Source of the DNA: DATKAS01 sp963773315
GTDB lineage: Bacteria; Actinomycetota; Acidimicrobiia; Acidimicrobiales; DATKAS01
Assembly (NCBI GenBank): GCA_963773315.1
Contig: CAVZAF010000003.1
Location: 62,001-126,000 of the forward strand
Direction of reading: 5' to 3'
Length of the DNA: 64,000 bases
Shown: positions 34,035-43,493 of the stretch, one piece after another
Numbering within the stretch: position 1 is the stretch's first letter
Layout: each line of letters starts with the position of its first letter
Program-made: the position numbers and the translations under genes
The notes under the pieces: model-generated
Told to the model about the DNA's origin: nothing
Seen by the model: the letters and a program-made list of their open reading frames with translations, nothing else
Databases searched by the model: none

Positions 34035-34796
34035 CTAATCGAGCAGGTCCGGTTGCTGGGCGACGATCATCTCGTACATGGGCTGGAACGAGAACCAGCC
34101 CGCGAGGTGCGTGCCGACCTGGGTGTAGGTGAGGCGCGCGTCGTCCTCGTCGATCAGGATCGGCTTGCCGACTGCCTCGGCGAGCAGCTGAGCCTGACAG
34201 CTTCGGTCCATCGTGATGAACCACCACACCGCCTCGTCGACGCTCTCGCCGACGGTGAGCAGGCCGTGGTTGCGCAAGACCGCCGCCTTGGCGTCACCGA
34301 GCGCAGTGGCGATCCGCATGCCCTCGTCGGTCGAGAGCACGACACCCGTGTAGTCGTCGAACATCACATGGTCGTCGTAGAACGCACACGCGTCTTGGGT
34401 GATGGGATCGAGGAGCCGTCCGAGCGACGACCATGCCTTGCCGTGCATCGAGTGGCAGTGCGCGGCCGAGATCACGTCCGGACGGGCCTGGTGGATCTGG
34501 GAATGGATCGCGAACGCAGCCCGGTTCACGACGTCGTTGCCCTCGACGACCTCACCGTGGTGGTTCACGAGCAACAGGTCGGACACGCTGATCAGGCTGA
34601 AGTGCCGCCCGAAGGGGTTGACCCAGAAGTGGTCGAGGAGCTCGGGGTCACGAGCGGTGATGTGCCCCGCCGGTCCCTCGTCGTAGCCCAGCTTCGCCCA
34701 GAGCCGGAACGCCGCCGCCAGGCGCTGCTTGCGATGCAGGCGCTCCGCCTCGACCGTGGGCTCAGGCGCGGGCTTACGGGTGTTCGTCTGCTGCAT
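34035..34796 (-). CDS. Class II aldolase/adducin-family protein
   Basis: 253 residues. Zn-binding histidines lie in ISAAHCHSMHGKAWSSL and in VLRNHGLLTVGE; GPAGHITARDPE and FWVNPFGRHF complete the fold. Members are fuculose- or ribulose-phosphate aldolases, or decarboxylases of unknown substrate. TAAACT (34810-34805) lies 8 nt before the ATG, so it is probably leaderless and starts a transcript continuing into the PAP2 gene. Confidence 0.85.
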   Translation of the reverse strand: MQQTNTRKPAPEPTVEAERLHRKQRLAAAFRLWAKLGYDEGPAGHITARDPELLDHFWVNPFGRHFSLISVSDLLLVNHHGEVVEGNDVVNRAAFAIHSQIHQARPDVISAAHCHSMHGKAWSSLGRLLDPITQDACAFYDDHVMFDDYTGVVLSTDEGMRIATALGDAKAAVLRNHGLLTVGESVDEAVWWFITMDRSCQAQLLAEAVGKPILIDEDDARLTYTQVGTHLAGWFSFQPMYEMIVAQQPDLLD

Positions 34797-34817
34797 GAAC
34801 GGCGAGTTTACGGCTGA

Positions 34818-36062
34818 CTACTCCGCAGATCCGTACGCGCGGGCGTCGCCTGTGACCTGCTGCTCCCGCGCTTCGGCCGAGGCGTCGCGAAGGTCCGCGA
34901 CGAACTGCTCCATGACGGCGGCGTGAACGGCGTTCACCGTTGCGTGGAGGCTGGGCGGCGGCCCCTGGCGGTCCAGGTACCACCCTCGCCGCAGCAACCC
35001 GTCGCCGATCGCGAACACGTCGAGGGCGTCGTCCTCGGAGCCGAACGCGACGAGGGTGGCAGCAGGCTCACCGCGAACGACCAGCCCCGGGATCGACCGG
35101 ATCGCGCCGATGAGACGTTCGGTCGCGCCGCGGGCCTCGGCGGTGAGGCGCAGGTATCCGTCCTGGCCGAGGTGCTGCATCACCGCCCAGGCGGCCGCCC
35201 ACGGACCGACCGACTTCGTGCCGAGGACGGCAGAGGAGCCATACGCGCCGCCCAGCCAGACGTCTGTGAAGAACGTCTGGTAGGCGCGCAGCTCGCGCGT
35301 CCGGTGCACGAGCACGGAGGCTCCCTTGGCTGTGTAGCCGTACTTGTGGAGGTCGACCGAGATCGAGGTCACGCCTTCGACGCGGAAGCTCCACGGTGGG
35401 ATCGCGTACCCGAGTCGCTCGAGCATGGGGAGGGTGACGCCGCCCATGCACGCGTCGACGTGGCAGCTGATGCCACGCTCCGTTGCGATCGCCGCAATCG
35501 CTTCGATCGGGTCGATCACTCCCTGCGGATACTGGGGCGCGGAGCCCACGACGAGCACGGTGTTGTCGTTCACCGCGTCGGCCGTCGCGTCGGGGTCCGC
35601 GCGGAAGTCCTCCGCGACTGGGATGCGAATGGCCTCGACGCCGAAGTAGTGAGCTGCTTTGTCGAACGCCGCGTGCGCCGAGGTCGGAAGCACCATCTCG
35701 GGGTCACTGATGCCGCGCTCTTTGCGTCCCCGCTCGCGCGCCGCCTTCACCGCCATGAGCAGGCTCTCAGTGCCGCCCGTCGTGAGGAAGCCCGCCGCAT
35801 CGGGCGGAGCGTCGAGCAGCGAGGCGGTCATGGCGACGACCTCGGCCTGCAGCTGCCGGCTGCTCGGGAAGGCATCGGGGTTCAACCCGTTGTCGTCCAT
35901 GAACCGGACGAACGCATCGGCTTGCAGCTCGAGCACATCGTCGCCGGCGTGATAGGCGAGCGTAAAGGCGCGTCCGCTTCGCCAGTCGACGTCGTGGGCC
36001 CGCATCGCATCGAGCCGCGCGAGCACCTCGTCGCGCCCGACGCCGTGCTCGGGAAGGCTCAT
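34818..36062 (-). CDS. PLP-dependent decarboxylase/lyase (group II decarboxylase fold)
   Basis: 414 residues of the fold-type I glutamate decarboxylase / sphingosine-1-phosphate lyase superfamily. FLTTGGTESLLMAVKAARER is the cofactor-phosphate loop, HVDACMGG the Asp that pairs with pyridine N, and SVDLHKYGYTAKG carries the Schiff-base lysine. The length and FPSSRQLQAEVVAM favour the sphinganine-1-phosphate aldolase-like branch over glutamate decarboxylase. Its ATG overlaps the stop of the upstream lipoprotein hydrolase (ATGA), so it is translationally coupled to it. Confidence 0.85.
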   Translation of the reverse strand: MSLPEHGVGRDEVLARLDAMRAHDVDWRSGRAFTLAYHAGDDVLELQADAFVRFMDDNGLNPDAFPSSRQLQAEVVAMTASLLDAPPDAAGFLTTGGTESLLMAVKAARERGRKERGISDPEMVLPTSAHAAFDKAAHYFGVEAIRIPVAEDFRADPDATADAVNDNTVLVVGSAPQYPQGVIDPIEAIAAIATERGISCHVDACMGGVTLPMLERLGYAIPPWSFRVEGVTSISVDLHKYGYTAKGASVLVHRTRELRAYQTFFTDVWLGGAYGSSAVLGTKSVGPWAAAWAVMQHLGQDGYLRLTAEARGATERLIGAIRSIPGLVVRGEPAATLVAFGSEDDALDVFAIGDGLLRRGWYLDRQGPPPSLHATVNAVHAAVMEQFVADLRDASAEAREQQVTGDARAYGSAE

Positions 36063-37306
36063 GGCGATGCCGACAACGTCACATGGAGGTCGGGGAATGC
36101 CGCGGCGAGGTCAGCGCCGTCGAAGTCGAGGGCACGCTTGTCGACGCCGAGTGTCGCCTCGAGATGAGCAGTAGTGAGCTCGTCGAGCGCGGGCCACACC
36201 GCCTGTGCGGCAGTGTGCTTCGGATCGCATCCGTCTGCGAACACCGCGGCGACGATAGGCGGCACCGCGATCCCCGCGGCCTTCGCGGTGCTGAGCACGT
36301 CCGGCGTGCCTGGCGGCGTCAGCGCGCAGATGTCAGTGAACCCGAGGTGGGTCATGCCGCCGATGACGGTGAGGCGCTTGGGGGAAGGGAGGCTGGCGTA
36401 CGCGGCTTCGACGCGGGGAAGCGGCGCGATCGCGTCGTCCGTGCCCGCGATGAGGAGCGAGGGCTTCGCCGGCGGTGCAGGCCCGCCGATCGTCGTCGCG
36501 GTCGTTGGGTCGACGAACGATCCGCCAACGGGAAACGCAAGTGCGACGTAGCTCTCGATGCGGGGATCGCGCGCCGCGGCGAACACTGCGAACCCGCCCA
36601 GCGAGTGGCCGACGGCCCCCACGCGCGTCGTGTCGACAGCGAGGCCGTGGATCGCACTGGAGGCGTTGTTGCTCTCGGCCTTCACGATGTCGATCGCGCC
36701 GAGCAGCTGCTCGACGTCGGGTGATCGATCAGTGCCGATCGAGCCGGCGAACGCGCTCAGGTCGCCGAACACCGCGGTGAGGTTGCGATAGGGGTGCTCG
36801 ACGGCGGCGACGACGAAGCCCCACGAGGCGAGGTGCGTCGTCAGGAAGGTCGACTGGAGGCGGTAGCCCGCGAACCCGTGGCTGAAGAGCACGAGCGGGA
36901 AGGGGCCACGCTTGGGGTCTGCCGGCGGCAGGTCACGATCCGCCGCCATTTCGAAATCGGGGAGGCCGGAGACCTTTGCGGCATCGGCGCGAGGCAGCCA
37001 GTCGCGAAGGTCATAGGTCGCGGGCGCCTTGCCAACTTGGGAGCCGGCGAGTGCCGGATAGAAGACGCTGATGGGCGTGGGGCCAGTGGTGATCTCGGTG
37101 ACCCCGACGGGAAACGGGCCCGGGCCCGCGTAAGCAGCGGCTTCGTTGCTCGCGACTGACGTCGCGGACGACGCTGGCGACGTCACAGAAGGCTGGACCA
37201 CTGTCCCCTCGACCGACGGCGCGTTGCCACTCGTCTCGGTCGCGCACGCCGACAGAGCGGCGACGGCGAGCGCGATGAGCAACCCCACCCGAGGCGCCTT
37301 CCCCAC
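36059..37306 (-). CDS. Secreted lipoprotein alpha/beta hydrolase, copy A
   Basis: 415 residues. Signal peptide with lipobox LSAC (~18-21), Ser/Thr linker, then a hydrolase of the PAF-acetylhydrolase/chlorophyllase type: LVLFSHGFAGYRLQSTFLTT, nucleophile elbow GHSLGG, acid in AGTDDAIAP, His in GMTHLGF. GTG start aligned with that of its tandem paralogue upstream. The probable substrate is an ester or lipid outside the membrane. First gene of a unit with the PLP decarboxylase. Confidence 0.85.
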   Translation of the reverse strand: MGKAPRVGLLIALAVAALSACATETSGNAPSVEGTVVQPSVTSPASSATSVASNEAAAYAGPGPFPVGVTEITTGPTPISVFYPALAGSQVGKAPATYDLRDWLPRADAAKVSGLPDFEMAADRDLPPADPKRGPFPLVLFSHGFAGYRLQSTFLTTHLASWGFVVAAVEHPYRNLTAVFGDLSAFAGSIGTDRSPDVEQLLGAIDIVKAESNNASSAIHGLAVDTTRVGAVGHSLGGFAVFAAARDPRIESYVALAFPVGGSFVDPTTATTIGGPAPPAKPSLLIAGTDDAIAPLPRVEAAYASLPSPKRLTVIGGMTHLGFTDICALTPPGTPDVLSTAKAAGIAVPPIVAAVFADGCDPKHTAAQAVWPALDELTTAHLEATLGVDKRALDFDGADLAAAFPDLHVTLSASP

Positions 37307-37360
37307 GGTGGAAAGGTGCCATAGAGGGGTGCCGGCGACCCAATCTCGCGGGTCAGGCGA

Positions 37361-38657
37361 TCACGGTGACCTCGACAGCGTGAGGTCGAGATCGGGGAAC
37401 GCTGCGTCGAGGTCGGCCTGCGTGAGGGTGACCGGCGGGTCGTCGAGACCGAGCAACCCACGAAGGTGGGCGGTCGTGAGCGCGTTGATCGCGGGCCACG
37501 CGCTGCTCGGCGGGGTGTACTTCGGGTCGCATCCGTCGGCGAAGAGACGAAGGACGAGGTCGGGGACCGCGACGCCCGCCGCTTTCGCGACCTGCAGCAC
37601 GTTTGGTTCACCGGGCGTGGTGATCTCGCAGATGTCCATGAAGCCGAGGTGCGTGACCCCGTCGATCACCGCGAGCGTCTTGGGCGTGGGAAGTGCTTCG
37701 TAGGCGGCCTCGACGCGGGGGAGCGGCGCGATCACATCCGCGCTTCCCGCGATCAGCAACGACGGCTTGTCGGGTGGCGGGACTGCCGGCGCAGTTGTCG
37801 GCGTCGCGTCGCTGAGCGTGCCGCCGGTCGGCGACGCCAGCGCGACATAGGTGACGATGCGGGGATCCACGGCCGCGGCGCCGTACACCGCGAAGCCTCC
37901 CGCGGAGTGGCCGACCGCGCCGACATCGGTCGTCTCGACCCTGAGACCGGCGAGCGGGCCCGTCGGCCGCGAGGCGGCCGCCGCCACCTGGTCGATCGCG
38001 GCGACGAGCTGTTCGACGTCAGGAGCGTCCGTCGATCCGAAGCCCGCCACGAGGGTGCCGAGGTCACCGAACGCCGCGGTCAGGTTCCGATACGGATGCT
38101 CGACCGCCGCGACCACGAAGCCCCAGGACGCAAGGTGGGTCGTCAGGAACGTCGACTGCAGCCGGTAGCCGGCGAGGCCGGGGCTGAACAGGACCAGCGG
38201 ATACGGACCACCGTCCGCATCTGCGGGCGTGAGGCCCGAGTATGCGTGCATTTCGACGGTCGCCACCTGCCCGACCTTGGCCGCCTCGGCGGGCGGTAGC
38301 CAGGCTCGCAGGTCATAGGTCGCCTCCTGCTTGCCCTGCTCGGCGCCGTCGAGGCCCGGATAGAAGACCGTGACGGGCACCGGCCCGTCCGTGAGCTCGG
38401 CCACGCCGACAGGGAACGGGTCCGGGCTCGGAGTACACGACAGCCTGGTTGAGCGCTTCGGCACTGGTCGTCGCGGTGGCCTGCGTCGTCGGCGCGGTGA
38501 GCTCGACCTCGGTCGTCGACGTCGCGACATCCGCCGAGGTCACCGCCCCGACCGACGTCGCGGCCGGTGTCGCGGTCGAGCTGTCGTCTCCCGAGCTCCC
38601 GCAGGCGACCAGCAGCCATGTGAGGAGCGCAGACACGAGCACGACGCGGGTGCGCAC
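37361..38657 (-). CDS. Secreted lipoprotein alpha/beta hydrolase, copy B (one frameshift)
   Basis: Paralogue of the next gene downstream, with the same layout: signal peptide ending in lipobox LVAC, Thr/Ser linker, hydrolase with FSPGLAGYRLQSTFLTT, GHSAGG elbow, AGSADVIAP and GVTHLGF. Blocks such as LTTHLASWGFVVAAVEHPYRNLTA are shared almost without change. The signal-peptide part lies in a different frame; the shift is near 38430. GTG 38657 is chosen because the preceding TGGCACCTTGCCC matches TGGCACCTTTCCA before copy A. GHSAGG replaces GHSLGG, which should not impair catalysis. Confidence 0.8.
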
Positions 38658-38732
38658 TCGGGCAAGGTGCCACACTCCGTGCTGGCCGACAATCGTGCTG
38701 GCCGAGAACCAGCGAACGGGAGGACCGATCCC

Positions 38733-39635
38733 ATGCCGATGCCCGCCGTGTCCCTCGCAGCCGTCCCGGGAAAGCGCGCCCGCGCGTTGGAGATGGCGAT
38801 CGAGATCGAACGGCGCGGCTTCACGGGGATCTACTGCCCGAGCCTCGGAGATGCCCTGGGCTTGTGCACGTCGCTCGCGCACGTCACGTCGACGATCCGC
38901 TTCGGTACGTCGATCGAGCCGATCTACTTCCGCCATCCGAGCTCGATGGCGTCGACCGCGTCGTACATCCACGAGGTCAGTGAAGGCCGGTTCGACCTCG
39001 GGCTCGGGGTGAGCCACGGTCCGGTGCACGAGCGACTTCAGCTCGATGTGGGCCGACCGCTGTCAGACATGCGTGAGTACGTCGCCGCGATGCGTTCGGC
39101 GGGAGACCGCATCGGCGAGCTGCCGCCGATCGTGCTGGCGACGCTGCGCGCACGCATGGTCGCCCTCGCGGCCGAGGTCGGCGATGGCGCGGTCTGGGCG
39201 AACGCCTCGCGCAGCCACATGCAGGTGAGCCTCCGAGACATCCCGAACGAGCGTCTCGCGAGCGAGTTCTTCGTCGGCAACATGATCCCGACGGTGATCG
39301 ACGACGACCGCGAAGCCGCGGCGGCGATCAACCGGCGCACGCTCAGCGGCTATGTCGCGCTCCCGAACTACCGGAACTACTGGAAGGCCGCGGGCTACGA
39401 AGAGGAGATGACCGCGATCGAGGATGCGCTCGCGGCGGGAGAGCGCGAGAAGGTCGCCACGTTCATGACCGACAAGTGGCTTTCGGACTGCACGCTGTAC
39501 GGGTCCGCGGCCGAGGTGCGCGACGGCGTGGACGCGTGGTTCGACGCAGGGGTGAAGACACCGATCGTCGTGATGTCCTCGACGAAGGGCGGGCAGTTCG
39601 TGGCGCTGCAGGAGCTCTTCGACGCCTACTCGTAG
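38733..39635 (+). CDS. LLM-class F420-dependent-type oxidoreductase
   Basis: 300 residues. Luciferase-like barrel with IERRGFTGIYCPSLGDALG, FGTSIEPIYFRHPSSMAS and FDLGLGVSHGPVHERL typical of the F420-dependent LLM branch. GGGAGGA is 9 nt before the ATG. Overlaps the end of the convergent gcvP gene by 10 nt. Third LLM protein in the window. Substrate unknown. Confidence 0.82.
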   Translation: MPMPAVSLAAVPGKRARALEMAIEIERRGFTGIYCPSLGDALGLCTSLAHVTSTIRFGTSIEPIYFRHPSSMASTASYIHEVSEGRFDLGLGVSHGPVHERLQLDVGRPLSDMREYVAAMRSAGDRIGELPPIVLATLRARMVALAAEVGDGAVWANASRSHMQVSLRDIPNERLASEFFVGNMIPTVIDDDREAAAAINRRTLSGYVALPNYRNYWKAAGYEEEMTAIEDALAAGEREKVATFMTDKWLSDCTLYGSAAEVRDGVDAWFDAGVKTPIVVMSSTKGGQFVALQELFDAYS

Positions 39636-42493
39636 GCGCTCAGCGGCGGGCACGAGCACATGAGGTTGCGATCGCCCTGCGCGCCGTCGATGCGGCCGAC
39701 CGGCGGCCAGTACTTCGTGCGTCGCAACGATGCCACCGGGTAGGCGGCACGCGACCGCGGATACGCGTGCGGCCACTCGTCGGCAGTGACCTCCTCCGCG
39801 GTGTGCGGCGCGTTCGTCAGCGGATTGTCCGAACGATCGAGCGCGCCGGTCGCGACCTCGTTGATCTCGTCACGGATCGCGACCATTGCGTCGCAGAACC
39901 GGTCGATCTCCTCCAGGTTCTCGCTCTCGGTCGGCTCGACCATGAGCGTGCCGGCCACCGGGAACGACATCGTGGGCGCGTGGATGCCGTAGTCGATGAG
40001 GCGCTTGGCGACGTCGTCGACCGTGACCCCGGTCTGCTTGGTGATCGCCCGCAGATCGAGGATGCACTCGTGGGCCACGAGTCCCGAGTCACCCGTGTAC
40101 AGGATGGGGTAGTGCGGCGAGAGGCGCCGCGCGACGTAGTTCGCGTTCAGGATCGCGACCTGCGTCGCGGTGCGCAGGCCATCGGGCCCCATGGCGCGCA
40201 CGTAGGCCCAGGGGATCGTGAGGATGAGCGCCGAGCCCCACGGCGCGCCGCTGATCGGGCCGATGCCCGTGACGGGCCCGGCTTCGGCGACGAGCGGATG
40301 GTTCGGCAAGAAGGGCGCGAGGTGGGCGCGCACGCCGATCGGGCCCACGCCTGGGCCCCCACCTCCATGCGGGATGCAGAACGTCTTGTGCAGGTTCAGA
40401 TGCGACACGTCAGCACCGAACTTCCCCGGGCGAGCGAGCCCGACCATCGCATTGAGGTTGGCGCCATCGAGGTACACCTGCCCACCGGCCTCGTGGACGA
40501 GCTCGCACATCTCGGTGATCTCATCCTCGAACACCCCGTGCGTGGAGGGGTAGGTGACCATCAGCGCGCCGAGGCGGGCGCGATTCGTGTCGATCTTGGC
40601 TCGCAGGTCGTCGAGATCGACGTTGCCCTGCTCGTCGCACGCGACCACGACGACCTCGAATCCGGCCATCACCGCGCTCGCGGGGTTCGTGCCGTGCGCG
40701 GATGCCGGGATGAGGCACACCGTGCGGTCGTCGTCACCGCGGCTGCGGTGGTACGCGCGGATGGCGAGCAACCCCGCGTACTCGCCTTGCGAGCCCGCGT
40801 TCGGTTGCAACGAGACCGAGTCGTAGCCGGTGATCTCACACAACCACCGCTCGAGATCGGCGAAGAGGTACCGATAGCCATCGGCCTGGCTGATCGGAGC
40901 AAAGGGATGGATTGCCGCCCACTCCGGCCAGCTGATCGGTCCCATCTCGGTCGTCGCGTTGAGCTTCATCGTGCACGACCCGAGCGGGATCATCGAGCGG
41001 TCGAGCGCGATGTCCTTGTCGCTGAGCACTCGGAGGTAGCGCAGCATCGAGGTCTCGGAGTGATGCGCGTGGAAGACCGGATGAGTCAGGTAGGTCGACG
41101 TTCGAGTCAGCGAGCTGGCGAGAGCGGAGTCGGTCTCTGCCGACAGGCGACCGTGGATGCCGAAGGCGGTGGCCACGGCCTGCACGTGGTCGAGGGTGGT
41201 CGTCTCGTCGATCGCGATCACGACGCGGTCGCCGTCGACCGCTCGGAGGTTCACGCCTTCGTCGAGCGCTGCGCGACACGATCTCGCGGCGCGGCCCGGC
41301 ACGAGGGCGGACACCGTGTCGAAGAGGTCGTCGTGTGCGAGGCTCGATCCCACCCCTCTGAAGGTGAGCGGCCAAGGACGTCGCTAGTCCTCGCACCCGC
41401 GTCGCGATCCGCTTGAGTCCCTCGGGCCCGTGGTACACCGCGTACATCGAGGCGACGACTGCAAGCAGCACCTGCGCAGTGCAGATGTTGCTCGTCGCCT
41501 TCTCACGGCGGATGTGCTGCTCGCGAGTTTGCAGCGCCAGACGGAGCGCGACGCGGCCAGCATCGTCCCGAGAGACGCCCACGAGCCGACCGGGAAGTGA
41601 GCGGGCGTTCGCCGACTTCGTGCCGATGAACCCCGCGTGCGGCCCACCGAACCCCATCGGGGACACCGAATCGCTGCGCGGATCCAACGACGATGTCGGC
41701 TCCTTGTTCGCCGGGCGGGCTGATGAGGCAGCAAGCGAGGAGATCGGTGGCGACGATCACGAGCGCACCACGGTTGTGCGCGCCTTCGACGAGCGCACGC
41801 AGATCTCGGACCTCTCCGGTGGTCGATGGGTTCTGCACGAGCACACCGAAGGGAGCATCACCCTCACCGACGAGCGCGGCCGCGTCGCCGACCTCGACCG
41901 TGATGCCGAGCGGCTCGGCTCGGGTCCGCACCACTGCGACGGTGTGCGGGTGGCATCCGTCGTCGATCACGAAGCGAGACGATGCTCCCGCCGGCGCGAG
42001 GCGGCGGGCCATCGCCATCGCCTCGGCCGCCGCGGTCGGCTCGTCGAGGAGCGAAGCGTTCGCGAGCTCGGTAGCCGGTCAGCTCACTGACCATCGTCTG
42101 GAAGTTGAGAAGCGCTTCGAGCCGGCCCTGCGAGATCTCGGGCTGGTACGGCGTGTACGCCGTGTACCAGCCGGGTCCTCGAGCACGTTCCGCTGGATCA
42201 CGGGCGGGAGTGATCGTGCCGTGGTATCCGAGCCCGATGAGCGAGGGCACGACGTCGTTCTGCGACGCCATCGCGCGGAGCACCTCCGTCGTCTCCGACT
42301 CACCGAGCGCGGCGGGAAGGTCGAGGCGCTCGTGGGATCTGATCGTCGCGGGCACGGCCGCCGCGGTCAGGTCGTCGAGCGTCGCGAAGCCGAGCTCGGA
42401 GAGCATCTTGGCTTGCTCGGCGGGAGAGGGACCCAGGTGACGCTCGAGGAACGTGTCGGTCGGGCTCAGATCTGTCGACGTCGGGACTGGCAT
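39626..42493 (-). CDS. gcvP: Glycine dehydrogenase (decarboxylating), P protein (several frameshifts)
   Basis: Decarboxylates glycine with pyridoxal phosphate and loads the aminomethyl group on GcvH; about 955 residues, the normal length for the single-chain form. N-terminal TDTFLERHLGPS, then AQRFGVP..MGFGGPHAGF, SNICTAQVLLA, SMIPLGSCTMKLNAT and the PLP-lysine segment HLNLHKTFCIPHGGGG with GVGPIGV. The frame changes near 42080, 41690 and 41340, and possibly more, but all segments join in order, so the gene is probably intact in the cell. A tandem glycine riboswitch lies directly upstream. Start ATG before PVPTSTDLS. Confidence 0.9.
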
Positions 42494-42529
42494 CGGTGCC
42501 TCGCTCTGGTCGCGGACGTGTCGGGGTGA

Positions 42530-42725
42530 CGTTCCCCCTCTGTCGCGGGACCTGAGAGATTCGCCGGAGACCGGCTTTCCCCGTCGGTGAGGCCACCTCG
42601 TCGACAACGGGGAAGTGACCTGCTTTCCAGAGTTGCCTCGCCCTCGCGGTCCTTGAGCCTGAGAGATTCCGGGGAGGTTGCTCCTTCGGCGCCTTCTTGA
42701 GCGCCAAGGACTCTCCCGCGTGGGT
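42530..42725 (-). promoter_or_regulatory. Tandem glycine riboswitch upstream of gcvP
   Basis: Two aptamers on the minus strand. The first (about 42725-42640) has GGGAGAGTCC, then the core GCGCCGAAGGAGCAA and AATCTCTCAGGC. The second (about 42638-42530) has GAGGCAACTCTGG, CCGGCGAATCTCTCAGG and a closing stem. These are the hallmark glycine-riboswitch cores, and each would bind one glycine. The second ends about 37 nt before the gcvP ATG. No terminator-like stem with T-run is visible in that gap, so control may act on translation. Effect on gcvP is expected to be activation by glycine. Confidence 0.88.
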
Positions 42726-42740
42726 TCGACGGCAGCGCCG

Positions 42741-42746
42741 ACTCTA
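42741..42746 (-). promoter_or_regulatory. -10 box of the gcvP riboswitch transcript
   Basis: TAGAGT on the minus strand, placing the transcript start near 42734, a few bases before the first aptamer stem. No strong -35 is visible. Confidence 0.4.
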
Positions 42747-42814
42747 CCGGCGGGGGCTCGAGTCGAGGACTGGGGCGATCCCTCAACCGGCCTGGATATC
42801 TGCCGACCGGCAAG

Positions 42815-43051
42815 ATGACGGCGGAACCTATGACGGCGGAACGTCCCCTTGCTCAGGAGCAGTGCCCGACTTGCGGCCAGGCGAGGATCACGATCGTGCT
42901 CACCACCAGCCCGGCGCGAATCGAGCGCCACGGGTGCTCGACCGAATCGTGCACGGCGGAGTGGTGGCTCGATGGGCGAGTGGCGGAACGAGCCTTCGCT
43001 CTCGCACCTCACCTGACCTCCCTGGCCTCAACCCGGCGCAAGTCTACATAA
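42815..43051 (+). CDS. Small zinc-ribbon protein
   Basis: 78 residues (73 if the second ATG at 42830 is used). CPTCGQARITIVL and HGCSTESCTAEWWLDG give a C-x2-C...C-x4-C zinc ribbon with a Trp-rich end. The function is unknown; proteins of this size often bind nucleic acid or act as adaptors. Divergent from the gcvP riboswitch. Its end overlaps the end of the convergent zinc-finger gene by 43 nt. Confidence 0.5.
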   Translation: MTAEPMTAERPLAQEQCPTCGQARITIVLTTSPARIERHGCSTESCTAEWWLDGRVAERAFALAPHLTSLASTRRKST

Positions 43052-43413
43052 CGATCATTCTGGGCGGAACGCCGAGAGTGGACGAGCCGCGTCGAGCAGC
43101 CAGGCAACGCCTCTCTGAGTTCTTTGACCGAGCCCTTGCCGTCGGGCCAGTCCAGGTCTCGCTCGACGTCGTCGATCGCACACCGAAGGACGTAGACGAG
43201 GTCGCCGAGTCGTTCGAGCTCACGACGCGCGATCACGACGTCCGATTCGGCGAGCCCGAGCTCGTGCCCGCGCCGACGCGCCTCGTAGTCGCGCTGACGA
43301 CACGAGCGCCGGCAGTACAGCGGCGGACGCCCGGGACCCGGCGTCGAACGCGAACGGACGTCCGCACCACTGGCAACGCCGGCCTCGGTGGCGGAGCGTG
43401 CAGGTTTCGTCAC
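43009..43413 (-). CDS. Zinc-finger protein with CxxC...CRRSCRQR motif (one frameshift)
   Basis: About 134 residues. PLYCRRSCRQRDYEARRR is a motif recurrent in actinobacterial small DNA-binding-like proteins. In the published-type layout it follows CQWCGRPFAFDAGPGRP; that segment is present here in the next frame, so one base is inserted or lost near 43335. Once corrected, the protein has a four-Cys zinc site and a long acidic/helical C-terminus (VIARRELERLGDLVYVLR). GTG start with TACAGT (43428-43423) 9 nt upstream, so leaderless. A 21-bp palindrome covers the start region. Confidence 0.6.
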   Translation of the reverse strand: MTKPARSATEAGVASGADVRSRSTPGPGRPPLYCRRSCRQRDYEARRRGHELGLAESDVVIARRELERLGDLVYVLRCAIDDVERDLDWPDGKGSVKELREALPGCSTRLVHSRRSAQNDRYVDLRRVEAREVR

Positions 43414-43424
43414 AGTGACGAAAC
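43404..43424. promoter_or_regulatory. 21-bp perfect palindrome over start of zinc-finger gene
   Basis: GTTTCGTCAC-A-GTGACGAAAC is a perfect inverted repeat with a one-base centre. It spans the start codon (GTG, 43413) and touches the -10 box (43423-43428) of the leaderless zinc-finger gene, so a bound protein would block transcription. This is a strong operator candidate, perhaps autoregulatory. Confidence 0.65.
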
Positions 43425-43493
43425 TGTACCGAGGACGTTGGTGCGGCGCCGCGGACCGCCTCGTGCGACGACGACCACTAGGTTTGCGAGCCG

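Noticed and set aside
39626..42493. Programmed frameshifting or gene decay in gcvP
   Set aside because: No slippery sequence at the shift points, several shifts in both directions, and many neighbours share the problem; sequence error is simpler.
42494..42815. tRNA or other structured RNA besides the riboswitch
   Set aside because: No T-arm GTTCGA-type loop with a matching acceptor stem; all visible pairing belongs to the glycine aptamers.
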